This document shows positions 42,293 through 52,445 of a stretch of 64,000 nucleotides of DNA, in pieces. Below the pieces are notes generated by a model. That model saw only the letters and a program-made list of their open reading frames with translations, ran no database searches and was not told the DNA's origin. Origin of the DNA: Meconema thalassinum (taxonomy: Eukaryota; Arthropoda; Insecta; Orthoptera; Tettigoniidae); contig OX336389.2 in assembly GCA_946902985.2 (NCBI GenBank), forward strand, positions 340,602,444 to 340,666,443, read 5' to 3'. The translations under genes and the position numbers were made by a program. Position 1 is the first letter of the stretch. Each line of letters begins with the position of its first letter.

Positions 42293-42560
42293 ACATTACG
42301 AAATGTATGCTCTTCAGTCAGTAAACACGATTGTACCCAATTGTATTGGATGTTATGCCCTAACCCCAGTCTGTTCTAGCTGCATCCCCACCTCTCACAC
42401 AGTTCTTTGTCTCTGAATTCACTGAATTTATTAATCTCATGTACAAAATTTTAGTTTCAGGGTTAGGGCATAACACCCAATGCAATTGGGCACAACCGTG
42501 TTGACCGACTGAAGAGCATACATTTCGTTTACTGAGGCAACACTAAAATAGGGATTCCAA
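42293..42560. repeat. Palindromic copy of the GTTGACCGACTG dispersed repeat
   Basis: The left arm (42293-42367, CGAAATGTATGCTCTTCAGT, GATTGTACCCAATTG, ATGTTATGCCCTAACCC) and right arm (42463-42540) are inverted copies separated by about 95 bp. The right side then continues with GAGGCAACACTAAAATAGGG as in the single-sided copies at 9440 and 27610. The loop contains GATTAATAAA-type words in reverse (TTTATTAATCTCATGTA), linking it to 25815-27620. Confidence 0.75.
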
Positions 42561-42739
42561 CACGATAATGTGCGAAATTACTCCATGATAAGTAGCTCGG
42601 AGATAGAAGATTCCTACGACAGTGGGTAGTAACTTATCCAAGTGTGGTGGTATATGTGCTCAGGTAAGCCCCTTGGCACCGTGTCCCCAGGCCTTTTTGA
42701 GACTGTGAGCACCACCTTCATGCCATGCCAAGTGCCCGA

Positions 42740-42985
42740 TACAGTAGAGTTTCGATGTATCGAGTCTCGGAATTAAAGAGTTTCCCATAAATCGAATATA
42801 ATACAGTAGAGTTTCGATGTATCGAGTCTCGAAATTACGAGTTTTCCATAAATGGAATATACTACAGTAGAGTCTCGATGTATCGAGTGTTCGAATTACG
42901 AGTTTCCCATAAATCGAATAAAATACAATAGTGTCTCGATGTATCGAGTCTCCGAATTACGAGTTTCCCATAAATCCGAGCCTCG
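42740..42985 (+). repeat. 61-bp tandem array, four units, resembling pogo ends
   Basis: ACAGTAGAGT or its variants recur about every 61 bp (about 42740, 42801, 42862 and 42923), each followed by CGATGTATCGAGT and TTTCCCATAAATCGAAT. The unit start CAGTAGAGTCTCGA resembles terminal repeats of pogo/Tigger elements, and each unit contains a short palindrome (TCGATGTATCGA). A pogo-like transposase remnant lies just downstream. Confidence 0.85.
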
Positions 42986-43237
42986 AAATCAAATTTGTTC
43001 CTTGGTGTCTGAAACGCAATACGAGAGTGGAAATAGCAACAAAAAACTTAACAACAATGTAAGTGCCTTTACTGTATCTATCCGTTTCCCCCACCCGCTT
43101 ATAACACAACACGCCACCTGTAGAACCTCTCACTGCAGTTAGTTGTCTGTTTCTTCTTGTCGGTTACAGCCATAATGTTGTTTCGGTTCCTTTGTTGACA
43201 GTTCTTGTTTGTACACCTTCTAAAAATAAACAAACAA

Positions 43238-44506
43238 TCAAAGAAAAGGAAATTTGTGCATTTGAAGATTAAATTAGAAACGTTGAAAAGACTTGACCAG
43301 GGAGAAACAATGAAAAAACAAGCACTAAATAGCCTATTTTTCATATATCCTACTGGTCTTACTTAGGACACGAGAAGGAAAAAGAAATTTAAAAAAAAAT
43401 GCACAGCCACCATTTTTAAGTACTCAAAAAATTCCATTAAATTAGACGTCAGTATATTAAGGCTTGTATGAAGATATACCGTGCCAAGTTTCATAGCGCT
43501 CGGATGAAAAGTCGCGAGAAAAGTCCATTTAAATATTTATATTTCGCCTCGCCGTCATATTGGTTTTGTTCTCACCAGGATATTGAATGATCCATAGGTG
43601 ACCTTATGTTAATAGCCTCTATCAACATACAAAATTCCAGTCTGATTGATGTAATAGATTCGTAGATATTCAGAACCGTCCAAATATTTCGGATGGTCGC
43701 CATGTTGGATTGTAATATGTGTAGGCCATAGTTATGTACCATTAGATGAAGGTAATTGCGTAGGTTCATTATTCAAACCTTGACTTCGGTTGCATGATTA
43801 GCACACACGAAATAAAAACTTAATTTTAAAATTTCGCACAGCCGCCATCTTGAGGTTATGTAAACAATTGAACTAAATTAGATGCCAGTGCAGTACAATG
43901 TGTATAAACATTTGCTGTAGCATGTTTCACTACGCTTGGATGGTTAAATCGCGAGAAAATGCTATTTAAATGTTTCAACTTCGCTTCGCCGCCATGTTGG
44001 TTTTGAACTTAACAGGTTTATGAAAGTCACATAGATTAACTTCAAGTAGTATCCTTTATGATCGTACAAAATGTCAGGGTGATATCTGTTATTGTTCCGG
44101 AGATACAGAAGCAGTAAAATATTTCGCGCGACCGCTATGTAGAATTGGTGAAACTTATTAAAATTTCAGAGGCACGGTCGAGGTCGAACGAGGTAGTAGT
44201 ATGCACTTACCGAGTTTCATTGAAATCGCTTCGGCCGTTTAGATTTTATTAGGGGGACACGTACTCACGCACACACACACGGACAAAATAAGCCTATTGT
44301 TTGTCATAAATGAAAATCGGTTAAAAGCCTTGCCCATGAATACGGTGTCGGCGAAGGTACTGTTGGTGACTGGCGAAGAAACCAACTTAAATTGGGAACA
44401 GTTTTCTTCAAAGAAATGTTCTATAGAATCTCTTAACCGAAAAACTGTAAAGAAGTCGGCGTTTGAAAAAAAAATTGAGACGTTGTACATGTGGTTTACG
44501 CAATAA
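43238..44506 (+). pseudogene. pogo/Tigger-like transposase N-terminus interrupted by an insertion
   Basis: The first part (43238-43330) reads KKRKFVHLKIKLETLKRLDQ, then GETMKKQAL, the first helix-turn-helix half of a CENP-B/pogo-type DNA-binding domain. About 970 bp later the second half resumes at 44329 (LAHEYGVGEGTVGDWRRNQ). After another frame change at about 44397 it continues SIESLNRKTVKKSAFEKK, then LYMWFTQ, and ends at 44504-44506. The DDE catalytic domain and a right terminal repeat are not present. This is a second pogo family member in the window, distinct from the one at 9599. Confidence 0.75.
43331..44300. mobile_element. Insertion inside pogo remnant, containing two diverged 305-bp units
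   Basis: The ends AATAGCCTATTTT and AAAATAAGCCTATT are approximately inverted. Inside, 43401-43705 and 43836-44140 are two diverged direct copies. Both run from GCACAGCC(A/G)CCAT through AAATCGCGAGAAAA-like and CGCC(G/A)CCAT(G/A)TTGGTTTT words to AAATATTTCG. The unit spacing is 435 bp. It encodes nothing recognised. The tail before the right end reads CCGAGTTTCATTGAAATCGC and then a CA-rich run. Confidence 0.6.
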
Positions 44507-44731
44507 AGACAGAAGGGGACTCCGATTTAGTTTCAATATCGTTTTATCGTTTTACAGCACATTATTTCTTTTTCTCAAATAAATTTCGATAGTCAGAGTT
44601 TCCAATAGCTTGAGGTGGTCGCAGTCCCATTACCTTCAAACTATCGCGACTCGATTGTAATAATAATGATAATTATTATTATTATTAACTTATTATTATC
44701 ATTATTATTGAATTATTATATTAATTGATAT
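44507..44731. other. Spacer with TTA microsatellite
   Basis: An AT-rich stretch of ATT/TTA repeats (44658-44715) precedes the start of the CR1/Jockey-group LINE. No gene is present. Confidence 0.5.
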
Positions 44732-47353
44732 TATGAACAGTTGGGTCTCCCACAAATCCAACCCCTCGTCCTCGTCGTGGGAGATGGGCAACGTAATTAA
44801 GTAGGGGATTGCCTGTAGGGGTGAAGTACAGTGGGGACTTTGTGTGCCTCAAGACCGCTACGGTAGCTGTGAAGGCCCTACAGGAACCCTGAAGAAATTA
44901 CGGCTAACGGGGCTCTGGTGAAACAACTGCTGCCTTGTAGTTTGGAGTTGGTTCTTCAAAGGCTAAGGGAAGAAACCCTGACAGAAAATCAGCCTGGTGC
45001 CTCAGGCTTAAGGTGGCAGCCCCTCCAAGGCACTCGGAGGCAGTGGGTTAATCACTCGCTCCTCTTAAATAAACTGATTACGGAAACTGAAGCGAAATTA
45101 CAAAACCGGACGGATAACCTGATGACGACTTTTGGCATGAAGAGGACTACGAAAATCGGTTTCTGGAATGTGAGGACCTTGATGGAGAAAACCAGACTGA
45201 AACAAGTGACACGGGAGATGAAGAACTATGGGCTGGATATCCTAGGATTGAGTGAAGTGAGGTGGCCAGGTTTTGGTGAAATACAGACAACAGATGGAAT
45301 TACATTTCTCTATTCTGGGGGCGATGATGAAGAACACAGGGATGGAGTGGGGTTGCTGCTCAACAGAAATGCAAAGAGAAGCCTTATGGAGTGGAAGCCA
45401 ATTTCTAGTAGGCTCATGTTTGCTAGGTTGAAGACAAAGATCAGGAATGTGATCATCATCCAATGCTATGCGCCTACAGAACAGTCGGAGCCAGAGAAGA
45501 AGGAAGAATTCTACCAAATGCTGCGAGATGTCACAAGACAAACAAGTAAGAAGGACATTCTCATTGTTATGGGAGACTTCAACGCGAAGGTGGGCTCAAA
45601 CAATGAGGGGTTGGAGCAGATCATGGGTAAACATGGCCTTGGTGAGATGAATGACAATGGGGAGAAATTTATGGAATATTGCGCCAGTCAGGATTTGGTG
45701 ATGGGTGGCACGGTATTTCCTCATAGGCGGTGCCACAAGGTCACCTGGGTGTCTCCTGATCAAGTCACAGAAAATCAAATTGATCACATCGCGGTGAGCA
45801 GGAGGTTCAGAAGAAGCTTGGAAGATGTTAGGAACAAGAGAGGAGCGGACGTTGGTAGTGACCATCACCTTGTGGTTGCCAACTTCCGCATGAAGATCGT
45901 CGCAGTCCGCCGAAAGTTTAACACTCGGCACGACAAGTTTGATGAGGGCAAGCTTAAGAACCAGCAGAGATTGGACCAATTTAAACTGGAGCTCAGAAAT
46001 AAATTCCAGGTGTTGGACTCCGAGACAGAGAAGGACGTGGAGACTGTGTGGAGCGAGGTAAAGAATATCTTCGTGGAAACCAGTGAGATGCAGCTCGGGT
46101 ACAAGAACTACCTGCGGAAAGAATGGATATCCGATCAGACCTGGGACAAGATAAATTATAGGAAGGAGATTAAGGCCAAGCTCAACACCTGCAAGACTAG
46201 GCAGCAGAAGGCTCTCACACAAGCAAAGTATTCAACAGCAAACAGGGAGGTAAAGAGGAGTGTACGGAAGGATCATAGGAGGTGGATTGATGAGCAGGCG
46301 GAGAAAGCAGAAGAAGCGGCAAGAAGGGGGGACGTTAAGGAGCTCTATGGCATCACAAAGACGCTTTCGAAGAAAGGTTTTAATAAAACTAGGCCTGTGA
46401 AGAGCAAAACGGGCGAGATCCTCACGACGTGTGAACAGCAGCTGACAAGATTGAGAGAACACTTTGCGGAGGTTCTTAATAGAGATAGAGGACCAGAAAG
46501 TAAGCAGCGAGGAGAAGATGAAGATGAAGATGAAGAGGAAGCAGAAAGTGACCCAAGCATCAGCCTCGACTCCCCAACTCGGGGCGAAATACGGACAGCG
46601 TTGAAGCAGATGAAATGCGGGAAGGCACCAGGTCTGGATAATATCCCAGCGGAAGTACTGAAAGCAGACCTGGATATTACGATCGATCTGCTGCACCCGC
46701 TGTTGGAGAAGATCTGGAAGGAGGAGAAAATACCAACCGACTGGAAGTAGGGGTTGATAGTCAAGTTGCCGAAGAAAGGGGACATCACAAACTGTAACAA
46801 CTGGAGGGGTATCACCTTGCTGTCCATTCCAAGCAAAGTGCTGGCGAGAGTCATCCTGAATCGTATAAAAGACTGCGTGGAAAAAAGGCTTCGTAAGGAA
46901 CAGGCTGGATTTCGACAACATCGCAGCTGTGTGGATCTCATCAACACCCTCCGAATCATCCTGGAGCAGAGTGTGGAGTGGCGGAATACCCTTTACCTCA
47001 CATTTGTTGACTTCGAGAAAGCCTTCGACTCCGTAAATCAAAGAATCATGTGGAAGACCCTCGAGGAATATAAAATTCCAACAAAGATCATCAGAATCAT
47101 GGAAGAGATGTACGAAGGGTATGAGTGCCAGGTTCTGCACGAAGGCAAATTAACAGAAAAGATAAAGGTCAGTTCCGGAGTGAGACAGGGGTGTGTCCTT
47201 TCCCCCACACTATTCCTGTTGGTCCTGGATAGTGTGATGAAGAAGGTAATGGGAGGACGGAAGAGGGGTATTCAATGGGGTATAAATGACAGGCTTGAAG
47301 ATCTGGATTTCGCAGACGACATTTGTATTATGGCACAACGGTACCGAGACATA

Positions 47354-48818
47354 CACACATCAAAAAAAGTTTTGCATCACCTCGGTTCCAAGAGTTCCGG
47401 AACCTTTAAATACAAAGGGAATAGAGATCAACACAAACAACATTTCAGCTCGTTTTATTGCTTATGAGACCCACACATTGCATGTTGTACCATCATACAG
47501 CTAGACTTTCAGCATTTGTGGTCCAGATTGCAGTACACACCACTACCTCTAATACCCAGTAGCACGTCCTCTTGCATTGATGCATGCCTGTATTCGTCGT
47601 GGCACACTATCCACAAGTTCATCAAGACACTGTTGGTCCAAATTGTCCCACTCCTCAACGACAATTCGGCGTAAATCTCTCAGAGTGGTTGGTGGGTCAA
47701 GACGTCCATAAACAGCCCTTTTCAACATATCCCAGGCATGTTCGATAGGGTTCATGTCTGGCGAACATGCTGGCCACTGTAGTCGAGCGATGTCGTTATC
47801 TTGAAGGAACGCATTCACAAGATGTGCACGATGAGGTCGAGAATTGTCGTCCATGAAGACAAATGCCTCTCCAATATTCTGCCGATATGGGTGCACTATG
47901 GGTCGGAGGATGTCATTCAGGTATCGTAAAGCCGTTTCGGAGCCTTCCATGACCACCAGTGGCGTACGTCGGCCCCACATAATGCCACCCCAAGACATCA
48001 GGGAACCACCACCTTGCTGCACTCGCTGGACAGTGTGTCTAAGACGTTCAGCCTGACCAGGGTGCCTCCAAACACGTCTCCGACGATTGTCTGGTTGAAG
48101 GCATATGCGACACTCATCGGTGAAGAGAACGTGATGCCAATTCTGTGGGGTCCATTCAGCATGTTGTTGGGCCCATCTGTACCGCGCTGCATGGTGTCGG
48201 GGTTGCAAAGCTGGACCTCGCCATGGACGTCGGGAGTGAAGTTGCGCATCATGCAGCCTATTGCGCACAGTTTGAGTTGAAACACGACGTCCTGTGGCTG
48301 AACGAAACGCATTATTCAACATGGTGGCATTGCTGTCAGGGTTCCTCCGAGCGGCAATCCGTAAGTAGCGGTCATCCACTACAGTAGTAGCCCTTGGGCG
48401 GCCTGAGCGAGGCCTGTCATCGACAGTTCCTGTATCTCTGTACCTCCTCCATGTCCGAACAACATCGCTTTGGTTCACTCTGAGACGCCTGGAAACTTCC
48501 CTTGTTGAGAGCCCTTCTTGACACAAAGTAACAATGCGGACGCGATCGAACTGCGGTATTGACCTTCTAGGCATGGTAGAACTACAGACAACATGAGCAG
48601 CGTACCTTCGTCCTGGTGGAATGACTGGAACTGATCGGCTGTCGTACCCCCTCCGTCTAATAGGCCCTGCTCATGCATGGTTGTTTACATCTTTGAGCAG
48701 TTTTAGTGACATCTATGAACAGTCAAAGGGACTGTATCTTTGATACAATATACACAGTCAACGTCTATATGCCGGAGATCTGGGAACCGAGGTGATGCAA
48801 AACTTTTTTTGATGTGTG
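47354..48818 (-). mobile_element. Intact Tc1-type transposon, 1465 bp
   Basis: Inverted repeats of about 47 bp, identical over the first 36 (starting CACACATCAAAAAAAG), are flanked by TA at 47352-47353 and 48819-48820. A single uninterrupted transposase gene fills the middle on the minus strand. Ends, target and gene all look intact, so this is a candidate for a recently active element. Confidence 0.96.
47549..48574 (-). CDS. Tc1-type transposase, 341 aa, intact
   Basis: The complete frame runs from the ATG at 48574 to the stop at 47549, close to the usual Tc1 length of about 340. The N-terminal paired helix-turn-helix region has REVSRRLRVNQSDVVRTWRR and later VSTQTVRNRLHDAQLHSRRP, with the GRPR motif between (SGRPRA). 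The catalytic residues are Asp in LFTDECRICL, Asp in VFMDDNSRPH and Glu in MNPIEHAWDML, with 34 residues between the second and third (DD34E). The product binds the 47-bp ends and moves the element by cut and paste at TA dinucleotides. No stop or frameshift is visible. No promoter was sought beyond the short leader between ORF and inverted repeat. Confidence 0.95.
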   Translation of the reverse strand: MPRRSIPQFDRVRIVTLCQEGLSTREVSRRLRVNQSDVVRTWRRYRDTGTVDDRPRSGRPRATTVVDDRYLRIAARRNPDSNATMLNNAFRSATGRRVSTQTVRNRLHDAQLHSRRPWRGPALQPRHHAARYRWAQQHAEWTPQNWHHVLFTDECRICLQPDNRRRRVWRHPGQAERLRHTVQRVQQGGGSLMSWGGIMWGRRTPLVVMEGSETALRYLNDILRPIVHPYRQNIGEAFVFMDDNSRPHRAHLVNAFLQDNDIARLQWPACSPDMNPIEHAWDMLKRAVYGRLDPPTTLRDLRRIVVEEWDNLDQQCLDELVDSVPRRIQACINARGRATGY

Positions 48819-49554
48819 TAGAAGATAAGCTGGGGAGGTTGCAGAGAGAAGCAGAACGTGCAGGACTGATGATCAACACCAACAAGACCAAAGAGATGAG
48901 GATAAATTCTGACATCACGACTAGTTTGACAGTCAACGGAAAGGACATTGAGCGAGTTGAGTCCTTCCTCTACCTTGGAAGTATAGTCACAAATGATGGG
49001 GGAGCAGAGGAAGATGTTCGAAGCCGTATCAGGAAGGCAAATGGTGCCTTTGTCCAGCTCTACCCCATCTGGAGAAATAGAAACATTTCCAGGAAGACTA
49101 AGCTCCGCCTTTTCAATAGCAACGTAAAGTCGATTCTTCTCAACGGCTGTGAAACATGGAAAGTCACAAAACCGATCAACAACCAACTACAGGGGTTCAT
49201 TAACAGATGTCTGCGTCGCATCATGAATATGAGGTGGCCGGACATAATCTCAAATGAAGATCTTTGGACCATCAGCAATCAACAACCGATTAGCATCCAG
49301 ATCAAGGAGAGGAAATGGCGCTGGATTGATCACACACTAAGGAAGCCGGACGGAGCTATTGAGAGGGCGGCACTAGACTGGAATCCTCAAGGCGCCAGGA
49401 AGCGAGGTCGACCTAAGAAGACCTGGAAGAGGACGATCGAAAATGAAATTGCAGAGGTGGACAAGAACTGGAGTCAAGTGAAGAGAATGGCCAGGAACCG
49501 TACTGCGTGGAGAAATTTCGCCAAGGCCCTATGCTCCGGAAGGAGCGGCAGGAA

Positions 49555-49575
49555 TTAAGTAAGTAAGTAAGTAAG
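49555..49575 (+). repeat. (TAAG)n 3' tail of the RTE LINE
   Basis: About five TAAG units end the LINE directly before the duplicated target. RTE-type LINEs commonly end in short tandem repeats and not in poly-A. Confidence 0.85.
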
Positions 49576-49576
49576 T

Positions 49577-51448
49577 ATGAACAGTTGGGATAGCAATATA
49601 AATGTTTCTGGAATACAAAAGGAACTCACATTTCTCAATATACCCGATTTCATCGAAAATGGTAATAAGACTAGAAATAATGCTGAAATCAATATCCTTT
49701 CTCTAAATATTCAATCTATATCAAAAAACTGGGATTATTTAACTATAACCTTAGGCAAGAAAATTAATGATCTGGATATTATTTGCTTAACAGAAATTAA
49801 CATACTTGAATCTAATAATTACCTATTTACTTTGGATAATTTTAATGTTGTATTTTGTAATAGAACAAATCGTAAAGGAGGAGGCATAGCCATATATGTA
49901 AAGAACAACATGGCTATTAGAACACACAATTCATATATTTCCAATACTCATGAATCTATGGTAATAGAAATACTTCACATGAACAAAAAGATTGGATTAA
50001 CATGCATTTACAGACCACCTAGCACTAACATAAATGACTTTCTTGATGAACTGGAGACACATATAACACAACACACTAGTAAGTACAGCGAATACGCCAT
50101 TTTAGGAGATGTAAACATTGATACTTTATCTAATGACAGCAGTCTCTCAGCTATCAAATATACAAATATTATGGCAACTCATGGTTTCCTACCACTTATC
50201 ACTCAATGTACTCGTTATGATCCAAATTTAGACTCGAGAACATGTATTGATCACATATACTATCGTAGCAGACTAGATCAATATACTTCTGTAGTCATAC
50301 AAGCAGACATCTCTGACCACTACATAACATATGCAGGTATTTGGCCAAAAAATGATAAGACACAATTACAAGATAATGAATCGCACATTACGCTAATGAA
50401 CGATACTATAATACACACAAGCCTTAACACAGACTGGACAGATTGCCTTGAATTAAAAAATCCTAATGACATATATAACAATATAACAACCAAATTTAAG
50501 GAAATCTACCAAAAAGCATCTTATATAACCACACGTAAACACAGAAAAAGCAAACAATGGTTCACTTATGACCAAAAAATACAATGTAAGGAAAGAGACA
50601 GAATTTAAAAAACAATGCTCAGAAACAAGGATAATATTACAATAAAAAATTAATTCAAAGCTTTCAGAAACAAATTAAATAAGCTAATAAACAAAACAAA
50701 ACATCAATATTATAAAAATAAGATAAATAGTTCCAAAAACGATAATAAAGGAATGTGGAAAGTCATTAATGATATAACAGGTCGGAAAACACAAACTGTC
50801 AATGAAGTCATAAACAAACACTTAAGATTACATTATACTAACGAAGTGATTGTCAATAAATGCAACAATACCTTTAGTGAAGAAATAAACAGCCTAGCTC
50901 ATAACTGTAGTATCAACATATGGCAATCAAATAGAAACACATTAATGAATTCCTTTACATTACTTGAAATTGATGAACATGAAATAGAAAACATAATTAA
51001 GGAATTAAAAACAGACAAATCGCCTGGGCCAGACAATATAAGCTTGAAAAAAAAAACTATACCAATCATAACACATCTCATAAACAATATATTCGAATCA
51101 GGCATAATACAAAAATATCTGAAATACACAATTATTAAACCAATATATAAGAATGGCGATCACTTAGACTTTGGCAACTACAGACCAATATGCATTTTAT
51201 CAATCCTACACAAAATAATGGAAAAATGCTTGGATAAGAGATTGAAGAATTTCCTAAATAAATATATTTTAAGGGACCTATACGGTTTTAGGAAGGGAAA
51301 AAGTACTGAACTACTCCTGGCTGAATTTGCCAATGTAATAAATAATGCCTTAAATAAGAACAATCACATAATGGTACTTTTTCTTGACTTTTCTAAAGCA
51401 TTTGACACAATAAACCACAATAAACTACTTGCTAAATTACACGAGTAA
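49577..51448 (+). pseudogene. CR1/Jockey-group LINE: endonuclease and N-terminal RT, 3' truncated
   Basis: One frame from the ATG at 49577 is interrupted by TAA at 50606-50608 and 50651-50653. The endonuclease shows INILSLNIQSISKNWD, IICLTEINIL, GGIAIYVKN, LGDVNIDTL and ISDHYITYAG. The reverse transcriptase begins with DKSPGPDNIS, IIKPIYKNGDHLDFGNYRPI, YGFRKGKSTELLL and FLDFSKAFDTINH (motif A). It ends abruptly at 51447, before the YADD box, where unrelated sequence starts. LINE copies are normally cut at the 5' end, so loss of the 3' part implies a later deletion or insertion. Its start codon lies inside the target duplication of the RTE element. Confidence 0.82.
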
Positions 51449-51717
51449 GAATAAAAGAGCGGTTCTGGCGCAGGGGCTAATGGGCAAGATGGCCGCCGCG
51501 CGCAATCAGCCCTATGGTATTCTTATGGAGGGGTCATTCAGAGCTGGCGCAGTGGCTAATGGGCAAAGTGGCCGCCACGCCCTGAGACCGTGAATGACGT
51601 CAGAGGGAGAGGTCGGCCGTGTAGTTGCTAAATGGAATATTTATTATTATTATTATTGTTATTATTATTAGGTAATTATTAATTGATCATGTGCAATCCA
51701 GACCAGCTTTATATTGT
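51449..51717. repeat. Two copies of a 77-bp GC-rich unit, then ATT microsatellite
   Basis: The word CTGGCGCAGGGGCTAATGGG at 51465 recurs as CTGGCGCAGTGGCTAATGGG at 51544, each followed by CAA(G/A)(A/G)TGGCCGCC. A TTA/ATT microsatellite occupies 51640-51670. There is no coding capacity. Confidence 0.6.
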
Positions 51718-51895
51718 CAACCATTTGGTGTAGTGGCTAGCATTCTTGACCGTTACTGCGAAGGCCCGGGTTCGATTCCTGGCTCTGTCAAGAAATTTAA
51801 TTTCTGGTCTCACGAGTGGAACGGGGTACACTCAGCCTTGTAAGGCAAAAATGAGAAAAGGCGGGTTTTAATTCATACCTCTGCCTTTCAGCCTA
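51718..51895 (+). mobile_element. SINE family 1, 3' part replaced by telomere-like repeats
   Basis: The head (GTGTAGTGGCTAGCATTC, B-box GGGTTCGATTCC) and early body (GAGTGGAACGGGGTACACTC) are well preserved. The match stops after TTCATACCTCTGCC, where a CCTAA-rich array begins. Confidence 0.75.
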
Positions 51896-52445
51896 ACCCA
51901 ACTTCATTTAACCTCACCTAACCTAACCTAACCTAACCTAAACTAACCTAACCTAACTTCAAAGTGAGAGCAAACATCAGAGCAAATGTGAGAGCACACA
52001 TAGTAAACTAAGTTATAACCTAACCTAACCTAGCCTAACCTAACTTAAAAGTGCGAGCAAAAAAAAAAAAATGAGAGCAAATGTGAGAGCACAAATAATA
52101 AACTTAGTTATAACCTAACCTAACTTCACCTAACCTCACCTAACTGAACATAACCTAACTTCAAAGTGTGAGCAAATATGGGAGCAAAAAGTGTGAGCTA
52201 AAAGTGTGAGCAAAAAGTGGGAGCAAAAAGTGGGAGCAGAAAAGTGAGAGCACAAATGTGGGAGCAAAAATGTGGGAGCAAAAATGTGGGAGCAAAAAAG
52301 TGGGAGCAAAAAGTGGGAGCAATACGTGGGGGCAAAAAGGTGAGGAGCAAAAAAGTAAGAGCAAATGGGAGAGCACAAATAATAAACTTAGTTATAACCT
52401 AACCTAACCTAACCTAACCTAACCTAATCTAATCTAACCCACAGA
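51896..52445. repeat. Higher-order repeat of CCTAA telomere-like runs and a GTGRGAGCAAA minisatellite
   Basis: Runs of CCTAA lie at about 51905-51953, 52017-52048, 52111-52160 and 52396-52437. Between them come blocks built from GTGAGAGCAAA-like words and a conserved linker AATAAACTTAGTTATAACCT (about 52000, 52097 and 52381). The alternation repeats three times. In the third block the minisatellite is expanded (52170-52375, 12-16-bp units such as AAAGTGGGAGCA). CCTAA is the complement of the insect telomeric TTAGG, here interstitial. Confidence 0.85.

Larger units (their letters stand above)
45122..49558 (+). pseudogene. RTE-type endonuclease and reverse transcriptase, one stop plus Tc1 insertion
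   Basis: The frame is taken from the ATG at 45122; it is open upstream to 44918. An apurinic-type endonuclease comes first (IGFWNVRTL, LGLSEVRW, VMGDFNAKVG, SDHHLVVAN), then a charged linker. The reverse transcriptase follows, with CGKAPGLDNIPAEVLK, VDFEKAFDSVNQ, VSSGVRQGCVLSP and the catalytic FADDICIM (about 47308). After the Tc1 insertion it resumes with LGRLQREAERAGLMINTNKT, ESFLYLGSIV and a C-terminal basic block GARKRGRPKKTW. One in-frame TAG lies at 46748-46750. The insertion plus TA adds 1467 bp, a multiple of three, so the frame is the same on both sides. It is a close relative of invertebrate 'craniofacial development protein 2-like' entries, which are RTE proteins. Confidence 0.9.
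44746..49575 (+). mobile_element. RTE-type LINE, full length, carrying a nested Tc1 element
   Basis: A 14-bp duplication TATGAACAGTTGGG (44732-44745 and 49576-49589) flanks the element. It has a 5' leader of about 375 bp and a long frame with endonuclease and reverse transcriptase. It ends in a (TAAG)n tail (49555-49575), a short tandem 3' tail as in RTE-type LINEs. A Tc1 element (47354-48818) with its TA duplication is inside; without it the LINE is 3362 bp. The duplication lies in the start-codon region of another LINE (49577 onward), which gives the insertion order. Confidence 0.93.

Noticed and set aside
45242..47140. Large minus-strand frames of 200-300 codons
   Set aside because: They lie antisense to the RTE endonuclease and reverse transcriptase; the + strand frame carries all the motifs.
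51900..51960. True chromosome end
   Set aside because: The CCTAA runs are short, degenerate and flanked on both sides by other repeats, so they are interstitial.
52136..52402. Repetitive frames rich in Phe/Pro/Cys/Ser (minus) or Gly/Lys/Ser (plus)
   Set aside because: They translate the GTGRGAGCAAA minisatellite and have no other support.
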